Below the pieces are notes generated by a model. The model was not told the origin of the DNA. It saw only the letters and a program-made list of their open reading frames with translations, and did no database searches. Below are positions 1-7,883 of a stretch of DNA of 64,000 nt, piece by piece. The stretch's first letter is position 1. The number at the start of each line of letters is the position of its first letter. This DNA comes from Gemmatimonadaceae bacterium (GTDB lineage: Bacteria > Gemmatimonadota > Gemmatimonadetes > Gemmatimonadales > Gemmatimonadaceae): positions 1-64,000 of the forward strand of contig JAUQWM010000013.1 of assembly GCA_030835125.1 (NCBI GenBank), read 5' to 3'. Both the position numbers and the translations under genes were made by a program.

Positions 1-566
1 TGCCGGTGCTTCCCTACACGCCGAACAACGCGAGCGCGTCCCTGCCCGGCACCATCGGGCTGACCGAGGAGATCCTTGGTGCCATCCTCGAGCGACTGGC
101 CGAGCAGGCGATTGCGACGGGGTTCCGGAACGTCGTGCTGATGGGCGACCACGGCGGGGGACAGCCAACGGTTTACGCCGAAGTGGCAGCGAAGCTCGAC
201 GCCCGGTACGCGGACCAGGGCATGCGGGTGATCTATGCGGACTCCGTGTACGCGCCGGCCCAGAACGACTTCGAGAAGCAACTGCAGGCGGAAGGGTATC
301 CGCCGAGCGGTCACGCCGCGCTGTTCGACACCTCCTACATGCTGTATACGTGCGGGGCGGCATGCGTTCGCATGGAGGTGTTGCCGAGGGCTGTCGGGGA
401 CCCGGTCCTGGCGCGCGGCCAGCGGCGCGATCCCGCGGCGCCCCGCGCCAACAACGGCATCACCGGCGACGCCCGTCGCTCGAGCAAGGAACTGGGCGAG
501 CGGTTGTTCCGGATGCGCGTCGAGTACGCGACGCGCCAGATCAACCGGATGCTGGGGACCAGGTAG
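1..566 (+). CDS. Creatininase family protein, 5' end outside window
   Basis: The reading frame is open from the window edge, so only the C-terminal part (about 188 residues) is present. It shows the glycine-rich metal-site motif LMGDHGGGQ and, further on, SGHAALFDTSYML, both typical of creatininase/creatinine amidohydrolase family enzymes, which hydrolyse cyclic amides using two metal ions. The family is broad and includes FAPy deformylase and MftE-like peptidases, so the substrate cannot be named. The tail after about residue 130 (ARGQRRD...NNGITGDARRS) fits members in which that loop closes the active site. The gene ends just before a perfect palindrome and a decayed permease tail; its upstream context is not visible. 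Confidence 0.8.
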   Translation, partial: PVLPYTPNNASASLPGTIGLTEEILGAILERLAEQAIATGFRNVVLMGDHGGGQPTVYAEVAAKLDARYADQGMRVIYADSVYAPAQNDFEKQLQAEGYPPSGHAALFDTSYMLYTCGAACVRMEVLPRAVGDPVLARGQRRDPAAPRANNGITGDARRSSKELGERLFRMRVEYATRQINRMLGTR

Positions 567-571
567 CCGCG

Positions 572-598
572 CGGCAATGGGGTCAGACCCCATTGCCG
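572..598. repeat. 27-bp perfect palindrome with GGGGTCAGACCCC core
   Basis: Arms of 13 bp (CGGCAATGGGGTC and its complement) surround a single A at 585. It lies 5 bp after the creatininase stop codon and at the edge of the permease remnant. It could be a hairpin terminator, although no T-run follows, or a single copy of a REP-like extragenic palindrome. GGGGTCAGACCCC cores are, from memory, common in REP-type elements of other bacteria. No second copy was seen in the window. Confidence 0.6.
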
Positions 599-805
599 TT
601 CAACGGGACGCTGTTGACGGGTCTCCTGACCGGCGGTCTATCGGTCGAGGCCGTCCGGTCAGAGGCGACAACGACGGTTGTCATGAGGCTGGGAGCGGTG
701 GCGGTCTTCGGGGCGTTCATGCTCGCCGTGTGCCTGCTGGCGTGCATCGTCCCCACACGTCGAGCCCTTTCCGTTCAGCCGACGGACGCATTGCGCATGG
801 ATTGA
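590..805 (+). pseudogene. Remnant of an ADOP/MacB-type permease C-terminus
   Basis: About 71 residues can be read to a stop at 803-805. They contain a hydrophobic segment (VAVFGAFMLAVCLLACIVP) followed by TRRALSVQPTDALRMD. This is the usual end of FtsX-domain permeases: last membrane helix, then PxRRAxxVxPxxALR. The rest of the protein (800 or more residues) is absent, since the creatininase gene and a palindrome lie directly upstream. The intact ADOP gene at 862-3603 ends with the equivalent AIRASRVAPVVALRAE on the opposite strand, so the fragment is a tail-to-tail relative. I infer a deletion or insertion that left only the tail. It has no plausible start signal. Confidence 0.6.
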
Positions 806-861
806 CGTCCGGCGAACGGCGCCCGATCCACCGGCAGCGATGGATGGCGACCTCATGGTCC

Positions 862-3603
862 TTACTCAGCCCTCAACGCCACGACCGGAGCAACCCTCGA
901 TGCCCGGATCGCCGGGACCAGGGCCGCCAGGAGTGCGCCAAGCGCGAGAACCGCGAGGGCGACCCCAAAGGCGACCGGGTCGGTTGGCGCGACCCCGTGA
1001 AGCTGGTTCCGGATGATCCGGCTGGCCCCGAGCGTCAACGGGACGCCGACAGTGATGCCGATGGCCACCAGGACGAGCGCGTCGCGCAACACCATCGCTA
1101 CCAGCGTCGCGCGCTGCGCGCCAAGCGCCACGCGCAGGCCGATCTCACCCGAGCGCCGCGAGACCGCGTAACTCATCACCCCGTACAACCCGATGGCCGC
1201 GAGCAGCAACGCCGTGCCGGCGAACACGATCGCGAGGTTCGCGAGCAGTCGCTCCTCGGCAATCGACTGGCGCATGAGTCGCGCGAGCGGGTCCACGCTG
1301 CGGATCGGCAGGTCCGCGTTCTCCGCCGCGATCGCGGCGCGGATCGGCTGGATGAGCAGCGCGGGGTCGCCGGAGGTGCGGATAACCAGTCGGAGGAGGC
1401 CGGCGTATCCGAGCGGGTGTTGCAGGTAGGAAACGTAGAATCGCTTCCGCGCGGATCCGGTGAGTGAATGGTCCTTCACGTCGGCGACCACGCCGACGAC
1501 TTCGGCAGAGGCGGAGTCCCCGAGTCGGATCGTCGTCCCGATGGGCGACTGGTCCTTGAAGTAGTGCCGCGCGAAGCTCTCGTTCAGGAGCACCACGGGA
1601 GACGTGCCCTCGGCATCCTGTTCGTTGAAGTCCCGGCCTCGTCGCAGGCGTGCGCCGGTCGCGGCGACGAATGCCGGACCGACCTGGTCGTAGTACGACA
1701 GCGAATCGGTCCGCTCGCGCATCTCGAAACCCGGGACGGCGAGGTTGCTGATCGATTCCGTGCCGGTGAAGATGCCGTTCTCGGTGAATGAGGCGCCGGT
1801 CACCCCCGGCATGCCCAGGAGGCGTGCGCGGAGCGACACGGCGAGCGCGGTCAGCCGGGTCTCCGTGTACCCGCGCGCGGTTGCGTCCACGTCGACGATG
1901 ACGAGCTGCTCGCGAGCCAAACCCGTGTCACCCTGCTGCAGGTGCTGCAGGCTCCGCACGAGCAGCGTGGCGCCGACGACGAGGATCAGCGACAGCGCCA
2001 CCTGGCCGGCGATGAGCAGGCGCCCCAGTGGATTGCGCTGCCCCATGCCGGAACCGGCACCGGTGAGTGCCTTGCCACTGGCGCGCATCGCGGTCGCCAC
2101 CACTACTCGTGAGGCACGTAGTGCCGGCGTCACACCGAACACCACGACGGCGGTGAGGGAGAGGACCATCGTGAACGCCAGGGCGGGAAGGCCGATCGTC
2201 GTATCGAGGGGCAGCTCCGACCCGCCACCGGCCGCCATCACGAGGAGCATCCGGCTCATCCAGCGGGACACGACCAGGCCCGCCCCGGCGCCCAGCAGGG
2301 AGAGCAGGAAGCTCTCGGTGAGCAACTGGCGGATGAGTCGTCCGCGCCCTGCCCCGATCGCCAGGCGTACGCTCATCTCGCGCGTGCGGGCGACGGCTCG
2401 CGCCAGGAGGATGTTCGCGACGTTGGCGCAGATGATCAGCAGCAGCAGTGCGACCCCCGCCATGAGGATCAGCAGCGGCGCACGGTAGGTGCTCCGCACG
2501 CGGGACAGTCCCCTGGCGCCCGCCGAGACCTCGACCGTCAGGTCCCGCACCTGTGCCGCCTGCGCGGGTGTCGCCGCCTGCGTGGTCAGCAGGCCGCGCA
2601 CCCCTTCGGCGAGGGCAGACCGCACCTGTTCCAGTGACGCTCCCGGCAGCCGTCGCCCGAGGAGCAGCAGCCAGTAGGCCTGCGTGTCATCCAGGACAGG
2701 AGTGTTCGGCCACAGGACTCCCTGCATCGCCAACGGGACCCAGAGTTCGATCTCCTGCCCCACGATCTCACCGCGGAAGCCCGGCGGCGTGACTCCAATG
2801 ATCGTGAACTTCGCGTCGTTCAGGAGCACGTCCCTGCCGATCACTGACGAGTCGCCACCGAACCGGCGCAGCCAGTATCCGTGGCTGATGGTGAGCACGG
2901 GCGCGCCCCCGACCATGTCCTCGTCACCTGGAATGAAGGTGCGACCGAGGAACGCGCCGACGCCGAGCACCTGGAAGTAGTTGGCAGAGACCATCCGGCC
3001 CCGGGGCGGCGCCTGGTCGCGGTTCACGCCGTCGATCCGCAGGTCGAGCCGTTCGGTGCGCCCGGTGGCCGCGAGCCCGGAAAGGCCCACGGCGGTGGCA
3101 TCGAGCTGGCGGTACGTCGTAAAGTTGAACAGGTCCCCTCTCGGGTTACTGTCGAACCCCATGCTCGACGTCCGCGTGGGGTCGCCGGCGATGACCAGCT
3201 CGTCAGGCGCCCTGACCGGGAGCTCCCGGAGCAGGACCGCATTGACGAGGCCGAAGATGGCGGTGTTGGCGCCAATCCCGAGGGCCAGCGTGGCAATGAC
3301 CACCCCCGAGACCATGGGCGTGCGCCGGAACACGCGCGCTGCCCACGTGAGGTCCTGGCGGAAGTCCTGCAGGAAGCTGACACGATTCATGGTCCGGATT
3401 CTCCCTTCGTCGAGGGTCATGCAGGAGTCGCGCACCTCGCCCAGGTCACCGAACCGGCGATGGGCTTCCGCGCGGGCGCGAGCGGGGTCGAGCCCGGCGT
3501 CGATCAAATGGCGGGTGCGCATGTCGAGGTGGAATGCCAGCTCGTCGTCCACGTCCGTGGCGATCGAGCGGCGGCCGAAGCGGGTGCGGATGGTCGGTCG
3601 CAT
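862..3603 (-). CDS. ADOP-family ABC-type permease (MacB/FtsX-like)
   Basis: This 913-residue membrane protein has the ADOP layout. An N-terminal prefix domain (DDELAFHLDMRTRHLIDAGLD, then ARAEAHRRFGDL) is followed by a first membrane helix near residue 105 (GVVIATLALGIGANTAIF), a MacB-like periplasmic core, an FtsX domain around residues 370-490, a second periplasmic domain and a C-terminal FtsX domain. Such proteins are thought to be permeases or sensors of ABC systems; the partner ATPase is not adjacent and the substrate is unknown. The ATG at 3603 was chosen because it lies 5 bp after the padR stop, and the frame open upstream of it only overlaps padR. It is co-transcribed with, and probably controlled by, PadR. 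Confidence 0.85.
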   Translation of the reverse strand: MRPTIRTRFGRRSIATDVDDELAFHLDMRTRHLIDAGLDPARARAEAHRRFGDLGEVRDSCMTLDEGRIRTMNRVSFLQDFRQDLTWAARVFRRTPMVSGVVIATLALGIGANTAIFGLVNAVLLRELPVRAPDELVIAGDPTRTSSMGFDSNPRGDLFNFTTYRQLDATAVGLSGLAATGRTERLDLRIDGVNRDQAPPRGRMVSANYFQVLGVGAFLGRTFIPGDEDMVGGAPVLTISHGYWLRRFGGDSSVIGRDVLLNDAKFTIIGVTPPGFRGEIVGQEIELWVPLAMQGVLWPNTPVLDDTQAYWLLLLGRRLPGASLEQVRSALAEGVRGLLTTQAATPAQAAQVRDLTVEVSAGARGLSRVRSTYRAPLLILMAGVALLLLIICANVANILLARAVARTREMSVRLAIGAGRGRLIRQLLTESFLLSLLGAGAGLVVSRWMSRMLLVMAAGGGSELPLDTTIGLPALAFTMVLSLTAVVVFGVTPALRASRVVVATAMRASGKALTGAGSGMGQRNPLGRLLIAGQVALSLILVVGATLLVRSLQHLQQGDTGLAREQLVIVDVDATARGYTETRLTALAVSLRARLLGMPGVTGASFTENGIFTGTESISNLAVPGFEMRERTDSLSYYDQVGPAFVAATGARLRRGRDFNEQDAEGTSPVVLLNESFARHYFKDQSPIGTTIRLGDSASAEVVGVVADVKDHSLTGSARKRFYVSYLQHPLGYAGLLRLVIRTSGDPALLIQPIRAAIAAENADLPIRSVDPLARLMRQSIAEERLLANLAIVFAGTALLLAAIGLYGVMSYAVSRRSGEIGLRVALGAQRATLVAMVLRDALVLVAIGITVGVPLTLGASRIIRNQLHGVAPTDPVAFGVALAVLALGALLAALVPAIRASRVAPVVALRAE

Positions 3604-3608
3604 CGTCG

Positions 3609-3956
3609 TCAGGCAGGGCTGGATCGGACCGCGGCCAGCGCCTTGGTCACGGCGCCCGCATAGCGCTCCCAACCGGTGATTTCCGCCTTCAGCTGCTGGC
3701 GGCCGGAGCGGCTGAGCTGGTAGTACTTGGCCTTGCGGTTGTTGTCCGAGTAGCCCCATTCGGCCACCAGCCAGCCGCGCTTCTCGAGCCGATGGAGCGC
3801 CGTGTACAGCGGGCCCTCCTCGACGAGCAACTGCTCGTCGGTGACCGTGCGGATCCACTCGGCGACGGCATAGCCGTGCCTCGGACCCCAGGACAGGGCC
3901 TTCAGGATGAGCACATCGAGCGTGCCGCGAACGAGACCGCCTTCCGGATCGAGCAT
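3609..3956 (-). CDS. PadR family transcriptional regulator
   Basis: At 115 residues this matches the short PadR group. It has a winged helix with the signature GTLDVLILKALSWGPRHGYAVAEW near the N-terminus, EEGPLYTALHRLEKRGWL as recognition helix and wing, and a C-terminal dimerisation helix (YQLSRSGRQQLKAEITGWERY). PadR proteins repress transcription and release DNA on binding small ligands or, in ADOP operons, on unknown signals. The gene lies directly upstream of the ADOP permease with a 5-bp gap, an arrangement repeated in many Acidobacteria and Gemmatimonadota genomes. A perfect inverted repeat sits just upstream of the start and could be its own operator. Confidence 0.93.
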   Translation of the reverse strand: MLDPEGGLVRGTLDVLILKALSWGPRHGYAVAEWIRTVTDEQLLVEEGPLYTALHRLEKRGWLVAEWGYSDNNRKAKYYQLSRSGRQQLKAEITGWERYAGAVTKALAAVRSSPA

Positions 3957-3965
3957 CGTGTTGGT

Positions 3966-3988
3966 GTCCCCTCTGTGTTAGAGGGGAC
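3966..3988. promoter_or_regulatory. Inverted repeat upstream of padR, candidate operator
   Basis: Perfect 9-bp arms GTCCCCTCT and AGAGGGGAC are separated by GTGTT. It ends 9 bp upstream of the padR start codon. On the minus strand the proximal arm contains AGAGGGG, which could also serve as the ribosome-binding site, so a bound repressor would block the 5' leader. Autoregulation by PadR is inferred from the position only. Confidence 0.45.
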
Positions 3989-4060
3989 GATGCCGGAAAG
4001 CGTTGCCGTGACCCGAACCCACGGCTGGAGGCTCCGCCGGACTGGAGCCGGAACTGCCGC

Positions 4061-4306
4061 TCAGTCGTTGTGGCTGCGCTCGTACTTGAGCTGTTCCTGG
4101 GTCCGCTCGGTGCCGAGTTTCTGGTCGCGCGATTTGGCGGCCTTGAGGGCCTGCGCCCTGGTGGAGTCCGACTTCACCACCGGGAGCGAAAGCAGCTTCC
4201 TCAGGTTCTCGACGCCACAGGAAGGACACTTCGGCACGTCCCCGCTCCGCACCAGGGCCTCAAACTGATGGCCGCAGCCTTCACATTCGTACTCGAAGAT
4301 CGGCAT
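4061..4306 (-). CDS. FmdB-family zinc ribbon protein
   Basis: This is an 81-residue protein starting MPIFEYEC. Cys8/Cys11 (CEGC) and Cys27/Cys30 (CPSC) form the four-cysteine zinc ribbon of the FmdB/CxxC_CXXC_SSSS regulatory family. The second half is a basic, charged tail. FmdB was named as a putative regulator of formamidase operons, but the function of most members is unknown. The ATG at 4306 was chosen because MP[IT]xEYxC is the conserved family start; the frame is open upstream but only overlaps another gene. It stands alone, divergent from the propeller gene at 4455. Confidence 0.9.
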   Translation of the reverse strand: MPIFEYECEGCGHQFEALVRSGDVPKCPSCGVENLRKLLSLPVVKSDSTRAQALKAAKSRDQKLGTERTQEQLKYERSHND

Positions 4307-4454
4307 GGCATGGAGTCTACGGCTCGTCTCTCCGCCAGCCAAGGCGGTCCGATCACGTCTCCTCGACCCGGCCGCCAGCGCTCGGACCACGCGGGCCAGT
4401 GACGCGGTTGGGTCGCGTATGGCCGGCGGCGCCGGATCCGCGTAGGTTGCGCCA

Positions 4455-7400
4455 ATGATCCCGATCCGGGCGGGAATCCTTTCGGCCATGGCGGCGCCGC
4501 TGATCGCCGCGGTGTGGTCCGGACCCCAGGGTCCTGCACAGTCCACCCGCTGCGACACACCACTGCCCGATTCGGTGGTCGTCGTACCCACCGGCGGCCG
4601 TCCGGTCGACGTGCTGACCGACCCCACCGGCTGCCTGGTGTTCGTGACCATCGCGAAGGACTCAGGGCCGTCGGGGATCCTCCTGCTTCGACGGACCATG
4701 GCGCGCTTCGACTCGGTGCGCTTCATCCCGATCGAGGGCAGTCCGTTCGGGATGCGACTGAGCCAGGACGGCACGCTGGTGTACGTGGCCGCTGGTGACA
4801 ACGTCTCCATTGTCGACGTGGTGCTGGCGACGCGGCTGGACCAGGCACCGGTGGTGGGCATCATTCGTGACGGCTCGTTTGCAGGTGCGGTGATGGTCAA
4901 CGTCACGTCCGACGGGCAGTTCATGTTCATCAGCCAGGAGCGGGCGGCGGCGGTATCCGTCGTCGACCTGCGCAGCATGCGCGGCTCGTCGCCGGTCCTG
5001 GCGGACTGCGGGTCGAGAGATCCGGGCATCATCCGCGCCTGCGGGCCGGTCCGCGCCTCGCGCCTCGAAGGCGCGAGGATCATTGGCCGGATCCCCACCG
5101 GCCGGGCACCGATCGCCGTCGAGTTGTCGGCGGACGGGAGGCGTCTCTACGTGACGTCGCAGGAGGCGCCGGCCTCGCTCGGCTGGCCGGTCGAATGCCG
5201 GCCGCAGGCCAACCGGGCCGCTCCGCCCGACCATGTCGCGGGGGCGGTGCTGGTCGTTGACGTCGAGCGAGCCACCCGGGACCCGGCGGCGGCGATCCTG
5301 GCGACCGTGAAGGCGGGGTGCAATCCGGTCCGGCTCGCCCTGGCGCCTAACGGGCAGTTCGCCTGGGTCACCGCGCGCACGGATGACCAGTTGCTGTTGT
5401 TCGACACGCGCCGGATGGAGGACGCGCCGGCCGAGGGGCCGCAGGCCCGGGTTCCCGTGGGTACGGCGCCGGTCGGGGTGGCGGTCATCGAGCACGGGGC
5501 GCGCGTGGTGGTGACCAGCTCGAACCGTTTCGGCCCGGCCAGTGACGGCCAGGACCTCCTCGTCATCCAGGCGGCGTGGGCGAACCGCCCGGAGGTGGCC
5601 GTGCGAGGTCGCATCCGCGCGGGCGCATTCCCCCGGCAACTGCACCTCGCGCCTGACGGCCGGACCCTCTACCTCACGAACTTCTCGTCAGGCACCCTCC
5701 AGGTGATGGACCTCGATCGGGTGATGCTCGAGCCGGTAGTGAAGGACTCCGTGCCGACACCTACGGAACGACCGCACGACTCGATGCGCCTCGAGGTGCA
5801 TGAGCAATGGACCCACGGCGGTCGCACGCCCTCGCTTCCTTCGTCGCCGCTGCAGGCCCGCTACGGGATCGACTCGTCGGTCGCCGCGCCGACCGGTGGG
5901 GGGCGAATCGTCCACCTGTCCCTCGCCATGCCGTTGACGCGGGACGTCCGCGGGAGCGTGACCACCACGGCCAGCGGACATCCGAGCGCATTCCACGCTC
6001 CGGACGCTCGACTTCGCCTGCCCAGCATGGACGGAATGGTCCGCGCGTTCAACCTGCCGGCCGCGGTCCTGTGGAACTCGATTCCGGGGCCGGTCCCTTC
6101 CGCGGCGCGCGCGGGGCTATCGTGGACAGAACCGGTCGCATTCGAGGCCACCTCGCTCGTCGATACACTGACCCTCAGCGGAACGCGGTCGCGGACCATC
6201 GTCGGGGACAGTAGCGCGAATGGCCGTCGCTACTGGCTTCTTCGCGATTCCGCGACCGTCCGATATCGCGAACGCTTCGAGATCGAAGACGTCAACGCCG
6301 GGGATCGCGACACGATCGTCCGTGAGGCCACCGGCACGATCACGGGCCAACTGGTTGTGCTGCACACGGACGGTTCCCTCGTGTCACGCGCGGACACGGT
6401 GCAACTGGAGGGCACGGCGTACCGTCACGCCGGTCGCCAGGTGCTCCGGACGCCGGCCCGGTACCACGCGGTGCGGTCGTGGATCCCGTTCTCCAGCGCG
6501 GCAAGGATGGATTCGATCGACCGGCTCCGACAGTGGGGCGGTACCGCAAGTGGAGTTGCCCGCTCCGCGCCGGAAGCCTCGCCGGTTTCGCGACCCGCAG
6601 CGCCGGATACGATGTCGCTGCTGGCGTCGCTGGGGCGCACCGCAAGAGGTTCACTCCGCCTTGACGTCCGGGACATGCGGCAGCTGATCGACGCGATGTC
6701 CCGGCCCGAGTGGCTCTGGTCCATGGGGATGCGGCAACCGGCCTCCTGGGAGGACATCGCGTATCGATTGACGGACCATCCTCCAGCGATCCTGGCCGAC
6801 ACCGCCTTGTGGCCATGCACCCCCGAGGCGTGCGAACTCCTGGGATCGCAGTGGCGCATGGCTCGGAACCCCACGCTGCGTCGGTGGGGGTTGATCGCGC
6901 TGGCGATGGTGCACCCGGCCGAGTGGGCTGACACCCTGCTCCGCCACCCGTCCGACGAATCGGAGGCCTACGGTCGTGCCGCGAACCTGGTCCGCGCCAG
7001 CCAGCCTGACGCCATTCCCGTCACCGGCAGCGATTGGCGCACCTGGCTCGCCTGGCTCGCTCGCACCGGGACAACGCCACCCCCGCGCGCACGTGCCTTG
7101 GGGGCTCAGGCGCTGCCGCTTGCCTCGAGCACACAGGCGGGCGTAACTCGCCGACCACCTCCCTGGATCCCTCGAGTCCTGCCTGACCATCTCCAGCAAC
7201 TGGAGTTCCATGAGGCGCGCACGGGACGCGACGTCACTGCGGAGCTGCTCGATGAGTTCCGACGCGAACGCTCGGACTCCGGCAGGCTTGTGCTCGGCAG
7301 GCTTCTCTCGGGAAGGAACCAGCTGCCGTACACACTCGATGAGTTGGCGGCCCTCATCACAGGTCCGGATTCGGTGATGTCGGCGCTCGCCATCGTGGAC

Positions 7401-7829
7401 GTCAACCAGCTGCTGAACCGCAGCCAGCGCAAGGCACCGCGGGTGCCCGCAGACTCCGCAACGACGGCCCTCGTGGTCGATCGCCTCATCGGATACCTCG
7501 TGGACGGAACCACCCCGTTTCGGTCGATCCGGCCGTGGGTCGCGTCCACCAGTTCCGGCATCTCCTTCGGTGGCCGCCGGGACAAGGTGCCGATAACCGG
7601 CGTTGCCGCGTCGTTGGCTGAACGCTGGAAAGGCCGAGTGCTTTTCCAGGGCCCGGACTCCACCACGACACGGCGGTGGCCATCGGGCGGCTACACGATT
7701 TCCCCCGTCGAGCGATTCGGTCCCTTCATCCGCGTCGCGTACAGGAGTCCAGGATCAAGCGCGACGTGGCTGCTGCTCGAGGTCAACGGCGACCTGCTGA
7801 CCGTTGCGATGGGCGAGGTCTACAGCTGA
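4455..7829 (+). CDS. Secreted YVTN beta-propeller protein with long unassigned C-terminal part
   Basis: The 1124-residue product begins with a short hydrophobic leader (MIPIRAGILSAMAAPLIAAV), so export is likely. Residues 30-430 carry repeats of the YVTN/WD40-like type, for example PIAVELSADGRRLYVTSQEA, PVRLALAPNGQFAWVTARTD and PRQLHLAPDGRTLYLTNFSS, which should fold as a seven-bladed propeller. From about residue 470 to the end there is a mixed, tryptophan-rich region I cannot assign. It includes a beta-rich stretch (470-690) and a helical part (700-1000) rich in WxxW and RxxW turns. It has no enzymatic signature. The gene stands alone between divergent fmdB and convergent U32. A ligand-binding or cell-surface role is plausible, not shown. 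Confidence 0.75.
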   Translation: MIPIRAGILSAMAAPLIAAVWSGPQGPAQSTRCDTPLPDSVVVVPTGGRPVDVLTDPTGCLVFVTIAKDSGPSGILLLRRTMARFDSVRFIPIEGSPFGMRLSQDGTLVYVAAGDNVSIVDVVLATRLDQAPVVGIIRDGSFAGAVMVNVTSDGQFMFISQERAAAVSVVDLRSMRGSSPVLADCGSRDPGIIRACGPVRASRLEGARIIGRIPTGRAPIAVELSADGRRLYVTSQEAPASLGWPVECRPQANRAAPPDHVAGAVLVVDVERATRDPAAAILATVKAGCNPVRLALAPNGQFAWVTARTDDQLLLFDTRRMEDAPAEGPQARVPVGTAPVGVAVIEHGARVVVTSSNRFGPASDGQDLLVIQAAWANRPEVAVRGRIRAGAFPRQLHLAPDGRTLYLTNFSSGTLQVMDLDRVMLEPVVKDSVPTPTERPHDSMRLEVHEQWTHGGRTPSLPSSPLQARYGIDSSVAAPTGGGRIVHLSLAMPLTRDVRGSVTTTASGHPSAFHAPDARLRLPSMDGMVRAFNLPAAVLWNSIPGPVPSAARAGLSWTEPVAFEATSLVDTLTLSGTRSRTIVGDSSANGRRYWLLRDSATVRYRERFEIEDVNAGDRDTIVREATGTITGQLVVLHTDGSLVSRADTVQLEGTAYRHAGRQVLRTPARYHAVRSWIPFSSAARMDSIDRLRQWGGTASGVARSAPEASPVSRPAAPDTMSLLASLGRTARGSLRLDVRDMRQLIDAMSRPEWLWSMGMRQPASWEDIAYRLTDHPPAILADTALWPCTPEACELLGSQWRMARNPTLRRWGLIALAMVHPAEWADTLLRHPSDESEAYGRAANLVRASQPDAIPVTGSDWRTWLAWLARTGTTPPPRARALGAQALPLASSTQAGVTRRPPPWIPRVLPDHLQQLEFHEARTGRDVTAELLDEFRRERSDSGRLVLGRLLSGRNQLPYTLDELAALITGPDSVMSALAIVDVNQLLNRSQRKAPRVPADSATTALVVDRLIGYLVDGTTPFRSIRPWVASTSSGISFGGRRDKVPITGVAASLAERWKGRVLFQGPDSTTTRRWPSGGYTISPVERFGPFIRVAYRSPGSSATWLLLEVNGDLLTVAMGEVYS

Positions 7830-7883
7830 CTCGGGGGCACATCGGCCCACGCACACGATCCCCGGTCCCGGCCTGCGGGCGTC

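Noticed and set aside
1468-3679. Several long plus-strand frames opposite the ADOP gene
   Set aside because: GC-rich shadow frames; no family motifs, no ribosome-binding sites, and the minus-strand gene is clear.
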